Part shown: one piece after another, positions 9,059 to 17,750 of the stretch
How positions within the stretch are numbered: position 1 is the stretch's first letter
How the letters are laid out: the number at the start of each line of letters is the position of its first letter
Assembly: GCF_002831685.1 (NCBI RefSeq)
Contig: NZ_CP025119.1
Location: 1,027,001 to 1,091,000, forward strand
DNA from: Polaribacter sp. ALD11
GTDB lineage: Bacteria > Bacteroidota > Bacteroidia > Flavobacteriales > Flavobacteriaceae
Direction: 5' to 3'
DNA: 64,000 bases
The notes under the pieces: model-generated
Databases searched by the model: none
The model's input: only the letters and a program-made list of their open reading frames with translations
What the model was told of the DNA's origin: nothing
Made by a program: the position numbers and the translations under genes

Positions 9059-9837
9059 ATTTCAAAAAAAATATCAGTAATAAATACGGCTATAAAATCG
9101 ATAATAAAGAGCAACATCGAGGTGTAAACTACCGCAGCATTAGAAGCTTCACCAACTCCTACCGTACCTTTAGAGCAATTATATCCTTTATAACAACCTA
9201 CCAAACCAATGGAAAAACCAAAGAAAAAGGACTTTGCAGTAGCCGGCAGCACATCACTAAACCGTAAGGCATCAAACACCTTATTAAAATATAGTAGATA
9301 TGAAACTTCTCCTTTCAAATTCTCAACTATAGCAGACCCAAACAAGGCAATAGCATCTCCCATAAGAATAAGCAACGGCAGCATTAATGTGGTAGCCAAA
9401 ATACGTGTAACTACTAAGTATTTAAAAGGGTTGGTTCCTGAAACTTCCATAGCATCTATTTGCTCTGTCACTTTCATTGAGCCCAATTCGGCACCAATTC
9501 CAGAGCCAATTCTTCCTGCACATATTAATGCAAAAATTACTGGACCTATCTCTCTTATGATAGATAAACTTACCATTGCTGGCATCCAAGAAGTGGCTCC
9601 GAATTCTAAAAGCGTAGGTCTTGATTGTAGTGTAAAAACCAATCCTAAGATAAAACCAGTAACACCAACCAATATAAAAGAGCGATTCCCCATCTGGTAA
9701 CACTGCCTTAAAAATTCTTTCCATTCAAAGGGAGATGTAAATACTTCTCTAAAAAAACGAATAGCGAAATAAGTCATATCTCCCACCTCATCAAAAAAAA
9801 GTTTAGCCCTTGCTGTTATAGAATTTGTTTGACTCAA
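9055..9837 (-). CDS. MlaE-family lipid ABC transporter permease
   Basis: The core is strongly MlaE-like: FREVFTSPFEWKEFLRQCYQMGNRSFILVG, then EIGPVIFALICAGRIGSGIGAELGSMKVTEQIDAMEVSGTNP, and multiple membrane helices. The start is unclear. The frame is open from a TTG at 9885, but the -7 box of the proposed promoter lies at 9866-9859, so transcription would begin downstream of that codon. I prefer the TTG at 9837 (SQTNSITARAKLFFDEVGDM). ATG at 9777 is another option. It is the first gene of the leftward mla-like operon. Confidence 0.85.
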   Translation of the reverse strand: MSQTNSITARAKLFFDEVGDMTYFAIRFFREVFTSPFEWKEFLRQCYQMGNRSFILVGVTGFILGLVFTLQSRPTLLEFGATSWMPAMVSLSIIREIGPVIFALICAGRIGSGIGAELGSMKVTEQIDAMEVSGTNPFKYLVVTRILATTLMLPLLILMGDAIALFGSAIVENLKGEVSYLLYFNKVFDALRFSDVLPATAKSFFFGFSIGLVGCYKGYNCSKGTVGVGEASNAAVVYTSMLLFIIDFIAVFITDIFFEI

Positions 9838-9858
9838 TCTGTATACATTATTTGGAGT

Positions 9859-9901
9859 TAAAAATAAAGCAACTTGTCTTAACAATACATGACCTTGGTC
9901 A
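9859..9901 (-). promoter_or_regulatory. Activator palindrome plus -7 box for the mla-like operon
   Basis: TGACCTTGGTCA (9890-9901) is followed on the minus strand by 23 nt and then TATTTTTA (9866-9859), seven of eight matches to TAnnTTTG. Site 4 of nine, back to back with site 5. Using it implies a start codon downstream of TTG 9885. Confidence 0.68.
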
Positions 9902-9912
9902 GTTATACAAAC

Positions 9913-9955
9913 TGATATTTATCATTGTATTAATTATAGTTGAATGGTATTTTTA
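9913..9955 (+). promoter_or_regulatory. Activator palindrome plus -7 box for the VIT/symporter operon
   Basis: TGATATTTATCA (9913-9924), a perfect FNR-like palindrome, is followed by 23 nt and TATTTTTA (9948-9955). Site 5 of nine. It drives rightward, away from site 4, so each direction of this divergent region has its own site at the same spacing. Confidence 0.7.
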
Positions 9956-10039
9956 TACTCAAATTATATAGGATGCAAAAAAAAATTCAAATTCAATTTC
10001 ATTCATGTTCTTTCTTAAAAAAAAATAATAAATAACAGG

Positions 10040-10756
10040 ATGAACAAGAACTCAGATAAATTAGACGATTATTTAGACAACCACTACATACATCGAAGTA
10101 ATTGGTTAAGAGCAGCGGTACTTGGAGCTAATGATGGCATTTTATCAACTGCAAGTATTGCAATTGGTGTGGCAGCTGCAAGTGACGTAAGAGATCCCGT
10201 TATTTTAGCAACTTTAGCAGGATTAGTAGCTGGTGCTTTATCAATGGCGGCTGGAGAATACGTTTCAGTAAGTTCTCAAACGGATGTTGAAAATGCAGAT
10301 ATTGAAAGAGAACGAATTGAATTAGAAGAAACGCCAGAAATTGAATTACAACGATTGGCAGAGATTTACGAAAAGAGAGGTCTTAAAAAAGAAACTTCTT
10401 TAATAGTTGCCAAAGAGTTGACAGAACACGACGTTTTAGCTGCCCACATAAGAGATGAGTTAGGTATAAATGAAATTAGTCAAGCAAAGCCTATTCAAGC
10501 AGCTTTAGCTTCAGGGGCTTCATTTACAGTAGGTGGATTGCTTCCTTTTTTGGTGGTTATATTTTTACCTTTTATAAATATGGAATATTATTTGTATGGT
10601 TTTGCAATTATATTCCTTATTATTTTGGGTGCTTTATCAGCTAAAACGGGCGGTTCGAGTATTATAAAAGCCGTTTTGAGAATTACTTTTTGGGGAACGG
10701 TTGCAATGGGATTAACGGCTTTGGTTGGGTACCTGTTTAATGTGAATGTTGAATAA
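10040..10756 (+). CDS. VIT1/CCC1 family Fe2+/Mn2+ transporter
   Basis: This 238-residue membrane protein has family hallmarks: an N-terminal HRSNWLRAAVLGANDGILSTASIAIGVAAA helix, the AGEYVSVSSQTDVENADIERER segment with its acidic metal-binding extension, and C-terminal helices. The family exports Fe2+ or Mn2+ from the cytoplasm. It starts the rightward operon with the dicarboxylate symporter (11 nt gap). The promoter at 9913-9955 is of the shared activator type. Placing an iron exporter under a low-oxygen or redox-type regulon would make sense, but this is an inference. Confidence 0.92.
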   Translation: MNKNSDKLDDYLDNHYIHRSNWLRAAVLGANDGILSTASIAIGVAAASDVRDPVILATLAGLVAGALSMAAGEYVSVSSQTDVENADIERERIELEETPEIELQRLAEIYEKRGLKKETSLIVAKELTEHDVLAAHIRDELGINEISQAKPIQAALASGASFTVGGLLPFLVVIFLPFINMEYYLYGFAIIFLIILGALSAKTGGSSIIKAVLRITFWGTVAMGLTALVGYLFNVNVE

Positions 10757-10767
10757 GGAATTAAACT

Positions 10768-12096
10768 ATGATAGAATTTAGATCTCTTAATAAATTATCG
10801 TTTCATTTAGATCGCCTTATCAAAGGGCGCTTATGGCTTAAAGTAATTATCGGTCTCCTTTTAGGGGCAGCAATAGGAATAATACTGAATCCGTCTGCAG
10901 GATTTCTTTCTGAAACTTCTAGTTTGCGAATTGCTGATTGGCTTGACTTGCCAGGAAAAGTTTTTATGAGGCTCGTTCAAATGATTATGATTCCGTTGAT
11001 ATTTACATCTATTATTACAGGAATTGTAGGGAACACGTCTGAAAACCTGAAAACCTTCGGACTTCGACTACTACTCTATTTTATTTTCACAACTACCATT
11101 GCCATTACAATTGGTTTGGTAGTAACACTTATTTTAAAGCCTGGTCAATATATTTTTGATTTAGGCGGATTTCCAAATAGTGGTAAAAGTCAAATAATAC
11201 CTGATGAACAAACGGATCTTATTGGGAACATTCCAAATGCAATCTCAAACCTTATTCCAAATAACCCAATGGAATCTATTTTAACAGGAGAAATGTTAGG
11301 TGTAGTAATTTTTACCATTATTATTGGTGTCGCAATTACCCAACTTCGTTCTGAAACAGCGAAGCCTATTATTCGTTTCTCTGAGGCGATTCAGAAAATA
11401 TGCATGATTGTAGTATCGTGGGCAATGATGCTGGTACCTTATGCCGTTTTTGGTTTGATGGCAGCTTTACTGTCTAGAACAAGTATAGAGATATTTCTTG
11501 GTTTGGGGTATTATATGTTTGTTGTTATGCTAGGCCTAATTATTTTATTAGCATTCTATTTAATACTCATTTTAATAATCACCAATAAAAATCCTTTTAA
11601 ATTCTTAAAAGCGATAAGAGAACCTCAACTATTGGCATTTTCTACTGCTAGTTCTGCAGCTGTAATGCCACTTTCTATGAAAACAGCTGATGAGAAATTA
11701 GGGGTTTCTTCTAATATTAGTGATTTCGTTATTCCTGTTGGTGCTACAATAAATATGGATGGAACCGCACTATTTCAATGTATTACAACCATATTTATGG
11801 CACAAGCTTATGGTGTGGAATTGTCTATAATGAGTTTGCTTCTAATTACTTTTACCGTTGTGGCTGCCTCTATAGGAACACCAGCAATTCCTGGAGGCGG
11901 CGTTATTATTCTTGCATCGGTATTACAGAGTGCTGGCATTCCTATAGATGGTTTAATTATTATAATTGGAATAGATCGTATTTTAGGAATGTTTAGAACG
12001 GCTGTTAATGTGACTGGAGATTTAACAGCCTGTATCATATTTGATAAATTTTATGGAACCAAATTAAATACTAACGCAATTATTAACAAGAGTTAA
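10768..12096 (+). CDS. Dicarboxylate/amino acid:cation symporter (DAACS family)
   Basis: This 442-residue protein has the family hairpin motif FSTASSAAVMPLSM and the NMDGT motif (GATINMDGTALFQ) of GltP/DctA sodium or proton symporters. An N-terminal segment (HLDRLIKGRLWLKVIIGLLLG) precedes about eight membrane helices. Likely substrates are C4-dicarboxylates or glutamate/aspartate, but the sequence does not decide. It is the second gene of the operon begun by the VIT gene, so it probably shares the 9913-9955 promoter. Confidence 0.93.
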   Translation: MIEFRSLNKLSFHLDRLIKGRLWLKVIIGLLLGAAIGIILNPSAGFLSETSSLRIADWLDLPGKVFMRLVQMIMIPLIFTSIITGIVGNTSENLKTFGLRLLLYFIFTTTIAITIGLVVTLILKPGQYIFDLGGFPNSGKSQIIPDEQTDLIGNIPNAISNLIPNNPMESILTGEMLGVVIFTIIIGVAITQLRSETAKPIIRFSEAIQKICMIVVSWAMMLVPYAVFGLMAALLSRTSIEIFLGLGYYMFVVMLGLIILLAFYLILILIITNKNPFKFLKAIREPQLLAFSTASSAAVMPLSMKTADEKLGVSSNISDFVIPVGATINMDGTALFQCITTIFMAQAYGVELSIMSLLLITFTVVAASIGTPAIPGGGVIILASVLQSAGIPIDGLIIIIGIDRILGMFRTAVNVTGDLTACIIFDKFYGTKLNTNAIINKS

Positions 12097-12184
12097 ACTA
12101 CTAGTATCTATTAAATTAAGAATTATTTATACAAGTATAATAATCATACCTTTTTTAAGCAATAAACGTAAAACATCATAAATC

Positions 12185-12572
12185 ATGGACAATTCAATTT
12201 TTTTTAGCAAAGTTTTGGGGATGGTATCTTCTTATTTTCTTTTTTATATTAACCTTTAATCCTAGACGAAGTAAGCAAATTATAAAAGATTTGCGCGATG
12301 AAAAATTTCTAATAATGGCTTCTTTTATTTCTATTATTATGGGATTGCTGAATATTTTATTTCATAATATTTGGGAATCTAATTATAAACTTCTTATTAC
12401 ACTCATTGGGTGGACATCTCTATTTATAGGTCTGTCTTTGTTTATAATTCCAAAAAATACAGTTGCTGCGCTACAAATTATAAATATCAAGTTGGTACAA
12501 GTTATATATGCCTTACTGTTTTTTACAGGGTTATTTTTACTTAATATTGCTTACAGAATTATACTCATATAA
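12185..12572 (+). pseudogene. Four-helix membrane protein of unknown function, frameshifted in a T8 run
   Basis: An ATG at 12185 opens MDNSIF, then a T8 run at 12198-12205 shifts the frame. With one T fewer the sequence continues FLAKFWGWYLLIFFFILTFNPRRSKQ and joins the open frame that runs from 12291 to 12572, giving about 128 residues with four membrane helices. Only the last part (from TTG 12291) remains open as found. I do not recognise the family with certainty. The slip could be genuine decay, phase variation or a homopolymer error. Confidence 0.6.
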
Positions 12573-12743
12573 TTTTTCTAATCTTTCCTTATTTGTAAAC
12601 AGTCGTTTAAATTAACATGCTGATTAAAGAGAATTAAAACACCTTTATAAAAGTGTAGTTTCTAGTTCAAAAAAAAATAAAAGTTTTAAGTTATTATTGA
12701 ATTTGAACTTCATCTTCTAAAACAAATCGAATTCATTTTAGGA
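12573..12743. other. Convergent spacer
   Basis: AT-rich spacer between the broken membrane-protein gene and the convergent hemolysin III gene. No convincing hairpin or open frame is seen. Confidence 0.3.
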
Positions 12744-13397
12744 TCAATTAGATGCGACTGCCAATAAAATAGCTACGTAATGGCAAACAGCGGCTGCGAG
12801 TACAAAAAAATGCCATACCGCATGGTTGTAAGGATATTTATCCCATAAGTAAAAAACAACACCTACAAGATAAAGTCCGCATCCAATTAGAAGCATCGTG
12901 AGGATATTAATAGGAATACTTTCAAAAAAAGTACGTCCGCCAACAACCATAATACATCCCATTGCTATGTAAATTAATGTTGAAATAACCTTCCATTTTC
13001 CTGTAAAAAAAATATTATAAATAATTCCCAATGCCGTAAGACCCCACAAAACCGATAGCAGTGTAATACCAAAAGAATTATCCATATACATCAATAAAAA
13101 CGGCGTATAGGTTCCCGCTATTAAGAAATAAATACTAATATGGTCTAGGATTTCTAGTGTGCGTTTTGCCTGAATATGCTGAATTCCGTGGTAAAGTGTA
13201 GAAAAAGTAAAAAGCTGTAAAAAGCAAAACCCATATATAGCCGCACCAATAATACCAGAAGTATTATCACTTTTAATAGCAAATGCTATTAGAATAGGAA
13301 TAGAAACAATACCAAAAATAATTCCAAAACCATGTACGATACTATTTACAAGTTCTTTATTAATTTGTGAATTTAAATTTGAATTCTGATTTTCCAT
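12744..13397 (-). CDS. Hemolysin III/PAQR family membrane protein
   Basis: This 217-residue protein has seven predicted helices. Family motifs include NSIVHGFGIIFGIVSIPILI, FSTLYHGIQHI with the conserved Ser and His, AGTYTPFLL, and the C-terminal HAVWHFFVLAAAVCHYVAI. PAQR-type proteins carry a zinc site built from these His residues and are often hydrolases acting on lipid amides. The bacterial function is not settled, and hemolysis is a historical name. It is the last of a long run of leftward genes that starts at the peroxiredoxin gene. Confidence 0.93.
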   Translation of the reverse strand: MENQNSNLNSQINKELVNSIVHGFGIIFGIVSIPILIAFAIKSDNTSGIIGAAIYGFCFLQLFTFSTLYHGIQHIQAKRTLEILDHISIYFLIAGTYTPFLLMYMDNSFGITLLSVLWGLTALGIIYNIFFTGKWKVISTLIYIAMGCIMVVGGRTFFESIPINILTMLLIGCGLYLVGVVFYLWDKYPYNHAVWHFFVLAAAVCHYVAILLAVASN

Positions 13398-13534
13398 GAG
13401 CGTGAGTTGTTGTAAATTATTCTAAATATTTTTGTGAAATTACTCAAATCAATTTAGACTATTAACCCTATTGGCTATATAATTTATAGTACCATTCTTA
13501 AAGACTGGCAATGCTAAACGATTATCAAAAGGAA

Positions 13535-16045
13535 TTAGATTGTGGTGTTGACTTTATTTTTCAACCTTATTTTTATTTTTACTAATTCGTACCAAATTAC
13601 AGAAATAAAACCGATTCCAATACTCGTAAATAACTGTAAAAAGGTAAGTTTCTCAAACTCAAAGAAGTTTGTTAATGGTGGTACAAATATCAATAATCCC
13701 GAAATAATGATGGTGATGGCAATAATGAGAAAAACCAACTTGTTTTTGTATCTTAAAGTAGTAAAAATTGAATAGTAAAAAGAACGATTCACAAGCGTTA
13801 AAAATATATTAGCTGTTATTAAAACAGTAAACACGATTGTTCTAGTAAGCGTTTCATCAAAAGATTGGTAAACCGAATATTGGTAGGCAAACAAAGTTCC
13901 TACAGTTATGGCTACTCCTTGAATTATACTTGTTGTTAACTCTTTCCTATTGAAAAAAGTAGTTGTAAATGGTCGTGGCTTTTGAGACATCGTATTCTTC
14001 TCCATGGGTTCATTTTCAAAAATGATAGAACAGGTAGGTCCCATTATCAATTCTAAAAAAATGATGTGTATTGGGGAAAATATATTTGGATAAACCCAAC
14101 CTAATGCCAATGGTATAAAAACGGTAAGAATAATAGGTATATGAATGGATATAATGTATTGAATTGCTTTTTTTAGATTGGTATAGATTCTTCTACCCAT
14201 AGCAACAGCGTCCACCATTTTTGATAAATCATCTTCTAATAAAATTAGTGAAGCTGCTTGTTTGGCTATTTCTGTTCCTTTCTTTCCCATGGCAATACCA
14301 ATGTGTGCTGCTTTTAAAGCAGGCCCGTCATTTACGCCATCTCCTATCATTGCTACAATCTGATTTTGAGACTTTAAGGTATTTATGATTCTTAATTTAG
14401 CTTCAGGAAACATCCTCGTAAAAACGTTCGTATTCATCACTTTTTCCTGCAATTCAAAATCTGACAATTGCATCAGTTTATCTCCACTCATATTATACTC
14501 AAATCCTTTAAATGCAATTTGTTTGGCAATGGCTGTGGTTGTTTCTGCATTGTCTCCCGTTATTATTTTTACTCTAATTCCTGCTTGATAAAAATGATTT
14601 AAAACGGTTTCTATATTCTTTTTTGGAGGGTCATAAAAAGCGACAATTCCTTTAAACTTAAAGATAAATTCTTGTTGTGTTTTAGGGAAACTACTACCTG
14701 TAAGTTCACTTTCGGCAACACCTAAGACTCTGTATCCTTCACTAGTTATAGTTTGTATGGCTTTTTCAATTTGCTGTATTTCTTCTTTTGATACATTAGA
14801 AATAGCCATTAATGCTTCGGGTGCACCTTTGGCTGCTATAATTCTTATGCCTGAATTATTTTCAAAAATATGTGTCATCATGGGCGGCTTTCCTCCCAAC
14901 GGATATTCGTGAATTAATTTAAAACTTGGTCGTTCATCTTCTGTATATAAATCACCATAAGCCTTATGCAAAGCTACCTCCATTGGGTCGAATGGAATAG
15001 GCTCGCTTGCCCACATAGCTGTTTTTATTAAGTTTTTTTCATCGTCATTCGCTTCATCTAGATTAACAATTTTTTGCGTTTTCAACGAAAATACTTTAGC
15101 CAAACTCATTTGGTTTTCGGTAATTGTTCCTGTTTTATCAATGCAAATAACTGTGGCAGAACCCAGTGTTTCTACTGTTTTCATTTGTTTAACTACAATT
15201 CCCATTTTCATTAAACGCCAAGCACCAATCGCCATAAATGTAGTAAATGCCATCGGAATTTCTTCTGGTAAAATACTCATTGCCAACGTAAGCGCCTTTA
15301 GCAAACTATCTAAAAAATTGTATGAATGAAAATAATTGATAGCCCAAACCACTATGAATACTATGGCACCAGCAATCACCATCTTTTTTACAAAATTGTT
15401 TATTTGTAACTCTAATGGTGTTTTCTCTTCCTTAATGCTTTCAAGGCTATTGCCAATTTCCCCTAACTTGGTTTCGTTACCGATATTTGTAATGGTTGCA
15501 ATGGCTAAACCGCTAGCAACGGTAGTACCTTTAAAGATAAGATTATCTTCCATCGATTGGTCTTTAAAAACAGAGAACGATTCGCCAGTAAGTATAGATT
15601 CATTTACAGAGAAGTCGTTGGAGTGAATAATAATTCCATCAGCTGTAATAGAAGTGCCTTCTTCTACAATTAAACTATCGCCAACTACTAAGTCTTCACT
15701 TTTTATTGCTATCGTTTTACCGTTCCTAATTACTTTGCAGTTGGGTTGTGTTAGGTTTTTTAGTTTTTGCAAAGCATTACGGCTTCTAGAATCTTGAAAT
15801 AAAGAAAGAGTCGAAACGATAAGAATAGCAGACAAAAGAAAAATACCATCGCCTATTTCTCCGCTTATAAAGTAAATTAGAGCCGCAACCAATAATAAAA
15901 TAATCATCGGCTCTTTTACCAAATTTTTTATGGCATCTAAAACCGTATTTTCTTGTTTATAATTTAATTTATTCTTTCCAAATTTTTTCCTTGCAAGAAG
16001 TACCTGTTCATCCGTTAAACCATTTATACCAAAGTTATTGAACAT
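13535..16045 (-). CDS. Cation-translocating P-type ATPase (PMA/Ca-ATPase-like)
   Basis: This 836-residue P-type ATPase has the A-domain TGES loop (153-156), the phosphorylation motif DKTGT with Asp303, the hinge MIGDGVNDGPALK and about ten membrane helices. The M4 motif reads PEEIP (260-264) instead of the PEGLP of typical calcium pumps. The Glu on the ion path is kept but the ion cannot be named. No N-terminal heavy-metal domain is present. It lies 11 nt after the NnrD gene. Pumps of this class occur in stress islands, for example CtpF in the mycobacterial DosR regulon. Confidence 0.92.
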   Translation of the reverse strand: MFNNFGINGLTDEQVLLARKKFGKNKLNYKQENTVLDAIKNLVKEPMIILLLVAALIYFISGEIGDGIFLLSAILIVSTLSLFQDSRSRNALQKLKNLTQPNCKVIRNGKTIAIKSEDLVVGDSLIVEEGTSITADGIIIHSNDFSVNESILTGESFSVFKDQSMEDNLIFKGTTVASGLAIATITNIGNETKLGEIGNSLESIKEEKTPLELQINNFVKKMVIAGAIVFIVVWAINYFHSYNFLDSLLKALTLAMSILPEEIPMAFTTFMAIGAWRLMKMGIVVKQMKTVETLGSATVICIDKTGTITENQMSLAKVFSLKTQKIVNLDEANDDEKNLIKTAMWASEPIPFDPMEVALHKAYGDLYTEDERPSFKLIHEYPLGGKPPMMTHIFENNSGIRIIAAKGAPEALMAISNVSKEEIQQIEKAIQTITSEGYRVLGVAESELTGSSFPKTQQEFIFKFKGIVAFYDPPKKNIETVLNHFYQAGIRVKIITGDNAETTTAIAKQIAFKGFEYNMSGDKLMQLSDFELQEKVMNTNVFTRMFPEAKLRIINTLKSQNQIVAMIGDGVNDGPALKAAHIGIAMGKKGTEIAKQAASLILLEDDLSKMVDAVAMGRRIYTNLKKAIQYIISIHIPIILTVFIPLALGWVYPNIFSPIHIIFLELIMGPTCSIIFENEPMEKNTMSQKPRPFTTTFFNRKELTTSIIQGVAITVGTLFAYQYSVYQSFDETLTRTIVFTVLITANIFLTLVNRSFYYSIFTTLRYKNKLVFLIIAITIIISGLLIFVPPLTNFFEFEKLTFLQLFTSIGIGFISVIWYELVKIKIRLKNKVNTTI

Positions 16046-16056
16046 CGTCTATATTT

Positions 16057-16920
16057 TTATTTACGTTGTGTTATTGCTAGAAATGCTTTACCAATAGCTT
16101 TAATTAAATCGGAGGCAAGTAAAGAAAATTCTCCAGTTTCTTTTACCGCAATATCTCCAGCTAAGCCGTGTAAATAAACTCCTGCAATACATGTGTTTTC
16201 AGGCGTATAACCTTGCCCTAAAAAAGCTGTTAGCATTCCCGTAAGTGCATCTCCACTACCTCCTTTTGCCATACCTGCATTTCCGGTAGTGTTGAGGTAA
16301 ATATTTCCATTCGGACAAGAAATAATGGTTTCATGTCCTTTTAAAATTACATACACATGGTGCTTTTGTGAAAACTCAATTTGCATTTTTTTTCTTTCAA
16401 TTTCATTGGATGATTTTCCAACCAAGCGTTCAAATTCTTTGGCATGTGGTGTAAAAATACTTTCTTCAGGAATCCATTTTAACCACTCTTTATTTTCTGA
16501 AATAATATTAATCGCATCAGCATCTATAACCATCGGTTTATCAAAACTACGGATAATTTTTTTTAAAGCTTTTGCAGTTTCTCTACAGGTACCGATGCCG
16601 CAACCAATGCCTACAACATTGAAATGATGAAGCGGAATAGCAGCAGTAATCATTGTTTCCTCTTTATCGCAAACAACCATTGCTTCAGGTATCGAAGTTT
16701 GTAAAATTGTATATCCACATTTGGGAATATAAACGGTAAGCAAACCGACACCTGTACGTAAGCAGGCTGTGGATGTTAAAGTTGCTGCTCCCATTTTACC
16801 ATAACTTCCAACAAATAGAATTGCATTTCCAAAATCTCCTTTGTTTGAAAATGGGTTTCTTTTTTCTAGAATTCTAAAAATTCTATCACTAGAAATTTTC
16901 TCGTAATTATACTGCTCCAT
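16057..16920 (-). CDS. nnrD: ADP/ATP-dependent NAD(P)H-hydrate dehydratase
   Basis: This 287-residue ribokinase-fold enzyme has the family motifs FVGSYGKMGAATLTSTACLRTG, VIDADAIN and the nucleotide motif GNAGMAKGGSGDALTGMLTAF. It repairs hydrated NAD(P)H, a damage product formed by heat, acid or GAPDH side reaction. Only the dehydratase domain is present. Many bacteria have it fused behind the epimerase NnrE, whose partner is not in this window. It precedes the P-type ATPase by 11 nt, so both are likely one transcript. A cofactor-repair enzyme fits a dormancy or stress island. Confidence 0.92.
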   Translation of the reverse strand: MEQYNYEKISSDRIFRILEKRNPFSNKGDFGNAILFVGSYGKMGAATLTSTACLRTGVGLLTVYIPKCGYTILQTSIPEAMVVCDKEETMITAAIPLHHFNVVGIGCGIGTCRETAKALKKIIRSFDKPMVIDADAINIISENKEWLKWIPEESIFTPHAKEFERLVGKSSNEIERKKMQIEFSQKHHVYVILKGHETIISCPNGNIYLNTTGNAGMAKGGSGDALTGMLTAFLGQGYTPENTCIAGVYLHGLAGDIAVKETGEFSLLASDLIKAIGKAFLAITQRK

Positions 16921-17061
16921 CCTAAAATTTATTTAAAATTGATGACTTTAATGTATGTTTTTTTTAATAGTAAACCTTGCTAATATTTAAAATCCTAATA
17001 GCAATAGACGTAAAAATATGTAACATAAGTTTTATATGTTTCATTGATTTACTTCATTTTA

Positions 17062-17748
17062 TCATAAACCAGTGCTAATTATTTTACCATCTTCCATAGT
17101 GATCGTTCTATGCGTGTTGTCTGCAAAGTCAAGGTCGTGTGTAACAATCAACAAAGACTGGTTGTATACTTCCGCTAGCTCCTTAAAAATATTAAATACA
17201 ACATCTCCGCTCTTTTTGTCCAGATTCCCTGTAGGTTCATCTCCCATGATAATTATGGGATCATTAATCAATGCCCTGGCAATAGCTACTCGTTGTTTTT
17301 GACCACCACTCAACTGGTTGGGATACTTTAATGCTTCAGATTCTATACCTAGTATTTTTAATTTCTGATAAGCATTATGTTCTATTTCTTTCTCCGACAG
17401 CTTTCCATACTTAAGTGCTGGCAACATTACATTTTGCAAGTTGTTAAATTCACTGAGCAAATAGTGAAACTGAAATACGAATCCTATTTTTTCATTTCGC
17501 ACTTTGGCGAGTTCCACGTCTTTTTTATTTGTCATGTTAATGCCATCTAGAAATAGTTCTCCTTCATAGCTGGTATCCATCGTGGATAAAATATAGAGTA
17601 AAGTAGATTTACCGCAACCAGACCTTCCCATAACAGAAACAAACTCACCTGCATTGATAGAAAAACTAACATCTGTTAACACCTTTACGGTAATAGGGTT
17701 ATAAAAAGATTTATTAATACCAATGGCTTCTATAACTTTTTTTTTCAT
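17062..17748 (-). CDS. ABC transporter ATPase, MacB/LolD type
   Basis: This 228-residue ATPase has Walker A MGRSGCGKSTLL, signature LSGGQKQRVAIARALINDP, Walker B IIMGDEPTGNLD and the H-loop VTHDLDFA. GEPTGNLD-type wording is characteristic of the MacB/LolD/FtsE group. It starts 2 nt after the permease gene stops, in the order adaptor, permease, ATPase. Together they form a tripartite envelope exporter or lipoprotein/lipid extractor. The partner outer-membrane channel is not encoded here. Confidence 0.92.
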   Translation of the reverse strand: MKKKVIEAIGINKSFYNPITVKVLTDVSFSINAGEFVSVMGRSGCGKSTLLYILSTMDTSYEGELFLDGINMTNKKDVELAKVRNEKIGFVFQFHYLLSEFNNLQNVMLPALKYGKLSEKEIEHNAYQKLKILGIESEALKYPNQLSGGQKQRVAIARALINDPIIIMGDEPTGNLDKKSGDVVFNIFKELAEVYNQSLLIVTHDLDFADNTHRTITMEDGKIISTGL

Positions 17749-17750
17749 AT

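Noticed and set aside
1229..12205. Explaining all broken genes as homopolymer sequencing errors
   Set aside because: The T7 and T8 runs could be errors, but stops at 1039, about 1488, 2953 and 32565 are base substitutions, and the DnaJ-like gene has an internal deletion.
13435..13446. TGAAATTACTCA, a looser TGA-N6-TCA palindrome upstream of the hemolysin III gene
   Set aside because: The inner half-site bases do not match (A/C instead of Y/R), and no TAnnTTTG-like box lies 23 nt away on either strand, unlike the nine accepted sites.
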